Source of the DNA: Armatimonadota bacterium | Lineage (GTDB): Bacteria > Sysuimicrobiota > Sysuimicrobiia > Sysuimicrobiales > VGFF01 | DNA length: 8,784 bases | Direction of reading: 5' to 3' | NCBI GenBank assembly: GCA_016868955.1 | Contig: VGFF01000083.1 | Location: 1-8,784 of the forward strand | In this document: piece by piece, positions 5,578-8,784 of the stretch | How positions within the stretch are numbered: position 1 is the first letter of the stretch | Layout: each line of letters opens with the position of its first letter | Program-made: the position numbers and the translations under genes | Notes under the pieces: model-generated | What the model saw: the letters and a program-made list of their open reading frames with translations, nothing else | Database searches by the model: none | What the model was told of the DNA's origin: nothing

Positions 5578-6190
5578 CGGGAGGACCGGCGGCAAGCAAC
5601 GCTTCGATCGCCGCTCGTACCCGCGCCGTCGCGTCTTCGAGGTTGACGTCATCGTCATTCTCTGGCGCCGGGATCGTCGGGCCGAACCGCACGGCGATCG
5701 GCACGAGGCGGGGCACGACGCGGCCGAGCGGCAGCGCGCGGCCCGTGCCGAAGATCGCCGCCGGCAGGATCGGCGCGCCGGTTCGCGCGCTTAGCAAAGC
5801 AGCGCCTTGCTTCAATGGCGCGACCGGCGCGTCCGTGACGTTGATGCCCCCCTCCGGATAAATCACCAGACAGCCTCCGGCGCGCAACGTGCGCAACCCG
5901 TGGCGGAAGGCCTGCACGCTAGGGTCGCCACGCCGAATCTGGATATACCCGAACGCGCGCACGATCCAGCCGACGTACGGATCCCACGCGACCTCTTCGA
6001 TGCCGACGAACGTCGTGTGGCGCGGCAGCGCCGCGGCGTGCGCCGGCGGATCGAGCCAGGAGCGGTGATTTGCGACCGCGATCACGGGGCCGCGCAATGG
6101 GACGTGCTCCTGCCCGGCGACGCGAAATCCGAAGATCAGGCGCAGCAACGCGCGGAGCACGATCCAGAGGATCCGATACGTGCGGGTCAT
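5561..6190 (-). CDS. 1-acyl-sn-glycerol-3-phosphate acyltransferase family (PlsC-like)
   Basis: A 209-residue membrane-associated acyltransferase of the PlsC/LPLAT family, expected to move a fatty acyl group onto lysophosphatidic acid or a related lysolipid in phospholipid synthesis. A hydrophobic N-terminal helix (about 7-22) is followed by the catalytic HX4D motif in NHRSWLDP (His42, Asp47), the RRGDPS block (86-91), which normally helps bind the glycerol phosphate, and YPEGGIN (111-117). The last block departs from the usual FPEGTRS: Thr and Arg are missing, so the substrate may differ. PILPAAIFGT (about 139-148) is the usual fourth block. The ATG at 6190 is 49 bases after the upstream lipoprotein gene and has only a weak GGGCG site. 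It is the last gene of the apgM operon. Confidence 0.9.
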   Translation of the reverse strand: MTRTYRILWIVLRALLRLIFGFRVAGQEHVPLRGPVIAVANHRSWLDPPAHAAALPRHTTFVGIEEVAWDPYVGWIVRAFGYIQIRRGDPSVQAFRHGLRTLRAGGCLVIYPEGGINVTDAPVAPLKQGAALLSARTGAPILPAAIFGTGRALPLGRVVPRLVPIAVRFGPTIPAPENDDDVNLEDATARVRAAIEALLAAGPPGASRR

Positions 6191-6239
6191 GGACGCCCAG
6201 GATTGCGGGTCTGCGCGCCGGCGGCCGAGCGGGGCGCGT

Positions 6240-6953
6240 TCAGCGCCCGCACTCGAACTCGCGCTCCATCCGCGCGTCTCCGCTCGTCGTGCCGACCGAA
6301 CCTACGCGGGCGGTAATTCGGTATCTTCCCGGCGTCAAGCGCAAGTCATCGATCGCGATGATCTGAACGGTGCCGGGCGACCGCAGCGCCCGCGGCGTCA
6401 GGGCAACGCGCACCACCGCCACCTTGTCGCCGCGCCGCGCGATCACGTGCGTGACGAGATCGGGCGGGTCAGTCACGGCGCCGAGCGCGGCTGCGCTGAC
6501 GACGATGCGAACGGGCCCGCGGCAGCTGCCCGGCTCGACCGCCAGTGCGAGGATCTCGAAGCGAGCTGGTGCGACCGACTGCAGCAAGGATCGCTGCAAC
6601 CGGGCGATGCGCCAATGTCCGTCGCGAACGACGAGATTCAATTCCTCATCGGCTTCCGCCGCCGCTCGCCCGCTGAGGCGGAGCGTGACCTTGGCGGAGC
6701 CGCTGCTGCCGTCGATACGAATTGACGCGATCGTGTACCAATCGAGGCGGTAGTCTCGAATCTGCAACGAGTTCGAGAGATTGCGCCCTTCGGCGGTGAG
6801 CCGCAGCATCGCGCCGTCGAAATCTCCGCGAACCCGCGCGTCGTAGAACGCACGCAGATCCCGTTCGGCATCGCGGCGCGGGGACGCGCACCCGGCCAGC
6901 AGGACCGCCAGGCCGGCAGCGACGATCGGCGCGAGCGCGGGCGGCCGCCGCAC
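6240..6953 (-). CDS. Lipoprotein with NTF2-like N-terminal region
   Basis: A 237-residue lipoprotein. The signal peptide (MRRPP, then a hydrophobic stretch) ends in the lipobox LLAGC, with the lipidated Cys at residue 22, so the protein is anchored in a membrane outside the cytoplasm. Residues about 28-125 (ERDLRAFYDARVRGDFDGAM, then alternating beta-strand-like segments such as SAKVTLRLSG and EELNLVVRDGHWRIARL) resemble the DUF4878/SnoaL NTF2-like fold seen in many lipoproteins. The remaining 110 residues are beta-rich, look like an Ig-type domain, and contain just two Cys (144 and 235), which could form a disulfide. The start is GTG, 5 bases after the apgM stop codon, so it is likely translationally coupled to apgM. 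No enzymatic motif is visible and the function is unknown. Confidence 0.85.
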   Translation of the reverse strand: MRRPPALAPIVAAGLAVLLAGCASPRRDAERDLRAFYDARVRGDFDGAMLRLTAEGRNLSNSLQIRDYRLDWYTIASIRIDGSSGSAKVTLRLSGRAAAEADEELNLVVRDGHWRIARLQRSLLQSVAPARFEILALAVEPGSCRGPVRIVVSAAALGAVTDPPDLVTHVIARRGDKVAVVRVALTPRALRSPGTVQIIAIDDLRLTPGRYRITARVGSVGTTSGDARMEREFECGR

Positions 6954-6958
6954 GCCGA

Positions 6959-8224
6959 TCAGGTGGCCAGCCGGGTCAGCAGCGGGACCACGTCGATCCC
7001 AGCCAGGTGGCCCAGCGCGCCACGACGCCCGGCCGTCTCGCCGAACGCGCCGGCGCCGTCGGCGGCGGTGCCGCCACCGCTAATGAGCAGCGGCACGGGA
7101 TCATCGGTGTGAGCGCCTGCTTCGCACGGCGTCGCATGATCCGCGGTCACGGCGATGAGCGTCTGCGACAGGTCGACGTGTGGCAGCAACCGGCCGAAGA
7201 AGTGCCGGTCTATGCCCTCGATGCTCGCCTGCTTCGCGGCCGCGTCTCCATCGTGACCGGGTTCGTCCGGTCCCTTGATGTGGATGTAGAGCAGGTCCCA
7301 TTGCGGCAGCGACGCCACCGTCCGGTCCGCCCAGGCCGCGTACAGCGACGGGTCCTTGCCGCTCGCCGGAACGTCGACGATGCCCATGCCGAGCATGCGC
7401 GCGATGCCGCGCTCGACCGGCATCTCGACAAAGCAGGCCGCACGCGCGCCGAAACGCGATGCGAACGACTCGAGCGTGGGAACGTGATCGCTGGCGTCGC
7501 GGAGCAAGATGAGGTTACCGGGCAGCTTTCCAGCGGCGCGGCGCGCCACGTTGACCGGATCGGCGTCGAGCGTCGCGCGCGAGCGCGCCGTGAACTCGTT
7601 GACGAGCGCGGCGGCGCGGCGGGCGGCCGGCGCGTCATCGAGCGGCGAACACGTCTCGACCTCGTTTCCGGCGTTCGCCTTGGCGACGCCAAGGCCGCCG
7701 ACGCGGCCGTAGGCCGGATCGGTATTGCCGATCTGCGCCGACAGCGCCGCCGTCGGATCGTAGAGAACGAGCACGCAGCGATGTCCGATGCTCGTGGCGA
7801 GGTGGAAGTCGGCGGCGTCGAGGCGAACGTCGCGATTGACCGACGCCGCAAGCCCATGGGCCTCTCCGCTGGAAAGATTGCGACCGACGCGACGATCGAG
7901 AATCGTGCGTCCGGCGCCGCCGCTCGCGAAGTTGCCACGCAGGGCCACGTTTCCATCCTCGAACCGCAGGCCGAGCCCCAGCGCCTCCAGCAGGCCGCGA
8001 CCGGCGTGGTACTTGTGGGGGTCGTATCCGAGCATCGCGGTCACCGCGACATCGGATTCCGGCGCGATTCCCTTGCCGACCGTCGTCACGAGGCCCTGGC
8101 GCCCATCGCGCGCGAGCGCGTCGAGGTGCGGCTTATGCGCCGCCTCCATGGGCGTGCGGCCGCCCAGTCCGGCGATGGGGCGATCGCCGACCCCGTCGAG
8201 GATGCAGTAGATGATCTTCTTCAC
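6959..8224 (-). CDS. apgM: Cofactor-independent phosphoglycerate mutase, archaeal type
   Basis: A 421-residue cytoplasmic enzyme of the alkaline-phosphatase superfamily, expected to interconvert 3- and 2-phosphoglycerate in glycolysis and gluconeogenesis. It begins MKKIIYCILDGVGDRP, with metal-binding Asp10. The phosphorylated serine is Ser57 in GIAPESDVA, followed by LGYDPHKYHAGRG. Near the C-terminus are the metal-binding blocks KGPDEPGHDGD and TADHATPCEAGAHTDDPVP. The length fits the family. The start is GTG at 8224, supported by GGAG 7 bases upstream; the open frame continuing to 8575 only shadows the phosphatase gene. A close branch of the family has been proposed to be a homoserine kinase, and I cannot exclude that, although no threonine-pathway gene is nearby. 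It lies 38 bases after the phosphatase gene and 5 bases before the lipoprotein gene, in one operon. Confidence 0.92.
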   Translation of the reverse strand: MKKIIYCILDGVGDRPIAGLGGRTPMEAAHKPHLDALARDGRQGLVTTVGKGIAPESDVAVTAMLGYDPHKYHAGRGLLEALGLGLRFEDGNVALRGNFASGGAGRTILDRRVGRNLSSGEAHGLAASVNRDVRLDAADFHLATSIGHRCVLVLYDPTAALSAQIGNTDPAYGRVGGLGVAKANAGNEVETCSPLDDAPAARRAAALVNEFTARSRATLDADPVNVARRAAGKLPGNLILLRDASDHVPTLESFASRFGARAACFVEMPVERGIARMLGMGIVDVPASGKDPSLYAAWADRTVASLPQWDLLYIHIKGPDEPGHDGDAAAKQASIEGIDRHFFGRLLPHVDLSQTLIAVTADHATPCEAGAHTDDPVPLLISGGGTAADGAGAFGETAGRRGALGHLAGIDVVPLLTRLAT

Positions 8225-8231
8225 GTGGGCT

Positions 8232-8235
8232 CTCC
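8232..8235 (-). promoter_or_regulatory. Ribosome binding site that fixes the apgM GTG start
   Basis: GGAG, within GAGAGGAGA on the minus strand, lies 7 bases before the GTG at 8224. It selects this start, which gives the family's usual N-terminus, over the longer open frame. Confidence 0.85.
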
Positions 8236-8262
8236 TCTCACCGAACCCTGAGGCATGCCCTC

Positions 8263-8784
8263 TCACGAACCACCCTCCCATCGCGCGAGCAACCGCGCGA
8301 GGTCGGAAACGATCAGTGACGGCGGCGTCGGGCGTCGCGCCGCTTCCGCCGCCGTCGAAACGCCGGTCAGAACCAGCACCGTGCGCATGCCGGCGCGCTC
8401 GCCGCCATCGATGTCCGTGGAGATCTGATCGCCAATCATGACCATGTCGGAGGTGGATAGGCCCGCCCGCTCCGCCGCCATCTCGAACAACAACGTCTCC
8501 GGCTTGCCGATGACGATCGGCCGCGCGCCGGAGGCTGTCTCGATCGCCGCGACGATCGCGCCGCCGCCCGGCCACAACGCTTCTTCGACGGGGATATTTG
8601 GGTCGCGGTTGGACGCGATGAACGATGCGCCGCCGCGGATCGCGAGGGTCGCCGCCCGCAAGCGATCGTAGCTGAACCGGCGATCCAAACCGGCGATGAC
8701 GAATTCCGCCGGTCCGCCCTCGACGATCGCGAGCCCGGCCGCGACCGCCGCCTCCCGCAGGCCCATCTCGCCGACGATCAAGGC
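8263..8784 (-). CDS. HAD-family phosphatase, NagD-like (class IIA), 5' end outside the window
   Basis: The last 174 residues of a haloacid-dehalogenase-type phosphatase of the NagD/phosphoglycolate phosphatase group. The frame is open to the window edge. The first residues read ALIVGEMGLREA, which matches the interior of this family about a hundred residues from its start, so the nucleophile Asp and part of the cap lie outside. Visible parts are SFIASNRDPNIP (cap region), the HAD Lys motif in VIGKPETLLFEMA, and the metal-binding motif MIGDQISTDIDGG, followed by GMRTVLVLTGV. The substrate could be phosphoglycolate, a nucleotide, p-nitrophenyl phosphate-like or a sugar phosphate. It is the first visible gene of the operon with apgM, 38 bases downstream. 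The apparent start at 8781 is a TTG and is not real. Confidence 0.93.
   Translation of the reverse strand, partial: ALIVGEMGLREAAVAAGLAIVEGGPAEFVIAGLDRRFSYDRLRAATLAIRGGASFIASNRDPNIPVEEALWPGGGAIVAAIETASGARPIVIGKPETLLFEMAAERAGLSTSDMVMIGDQISTDIDGGERAGMRTVLVLTGVSTAAEAARRPTPPSLIVSDLARLLARWEGGS

Noticed and set aside
7007..8251. A 414-residue open frame on the plus strand opposite apgM
   Set aside because: The same reasoning applies: it is Arg-rich, has no domain and lies fully antisense to apgM.

Overview
The window is most likely a piece of a high-GC bacterial chromosome, probably from a metagenomic assembly. It divides into two parts of different composition. From about 1650 to 8784 the DNA is very GC-rich (two 60-base lines counted by hand, 1681-1740 and 2041-2100, are both about 77% GC). 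It carries housekeeping genes with clear Shine-Dalgarno sites and frequent GTG starts. From 1 to about 1620 the DNA is much less GC-rich (hand-counted lines give about 50-57%), and its genes look like accessory cargo. An archaeal/eukaryote-type prolyl-tRNA synthetase, an archaeal-type phosphoglycerate mutase and an actinobacterial CysA-like thiosulfate sulfurtransferase occur together. This points to a deep-branching high-GC bacterial lineage (Eremiobacterota or a similar candidate phylum would fit, but that is a guess) rather than to Proteobacteria. The left part looks more proteobacterial.

Layout. Left part, all on the minus strand: a small lipoprotein whose start is missing or unusual (stop at 1234), a zinc-ribbon protein of the MGGYGSGR family (566-1144), and a VOC/glyoxalase-fold protein (62-469). 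At about 1620-1690 there is a junction. There the GC content steps, the lipoprotein loses its 5' end, and a short reading frame with a good ribosome site (1617-1715) runs in from the GC-rich side and stops at once. This is either the edge of an inserted element or an assembly chimera.

Right part: proS (1746-3188, minus) has a promoter and a terminator-like hairpin in its leader. It is divergent from a DUF2231 membrane protein (3335-3736, plus), which meets mobA (3723-4340, minus) tail to tail with a 14-base overlap. mobA appears to be transcribed as a leaderless mRNA. Next come a two-domain thiosulfate sulfurtransferase (4459-5301, minus), a 259-base intergenic stretch, and a minus-strand operon. 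In transcription order the operon is a NagD-like HAD phosphatase (8263-8784, cut by the window edge), apgM (6959-8224), a lipoprotein (6240-6953) and a PlsC-family acyltransferase (5561-6190).

How they work together: the operon combines a phosphatase and a glycolytic mutase with an envelope lipoprotein and a phospholipid acyltransferase, and no single pathway explains it. MobA makes the guanylylated molybdenum cofactor, ProS charges tRNA-Pro, and the sulfurtransferase moves sulfane sulfur. I found no CRISPR array, tRNA, rRNA, transposase or integrase, and no clear new multi-gene system. The items most worth a second look are the junction, the proS leader, the leaderless mobA promoter and the orphan zinc-ribbon gene.
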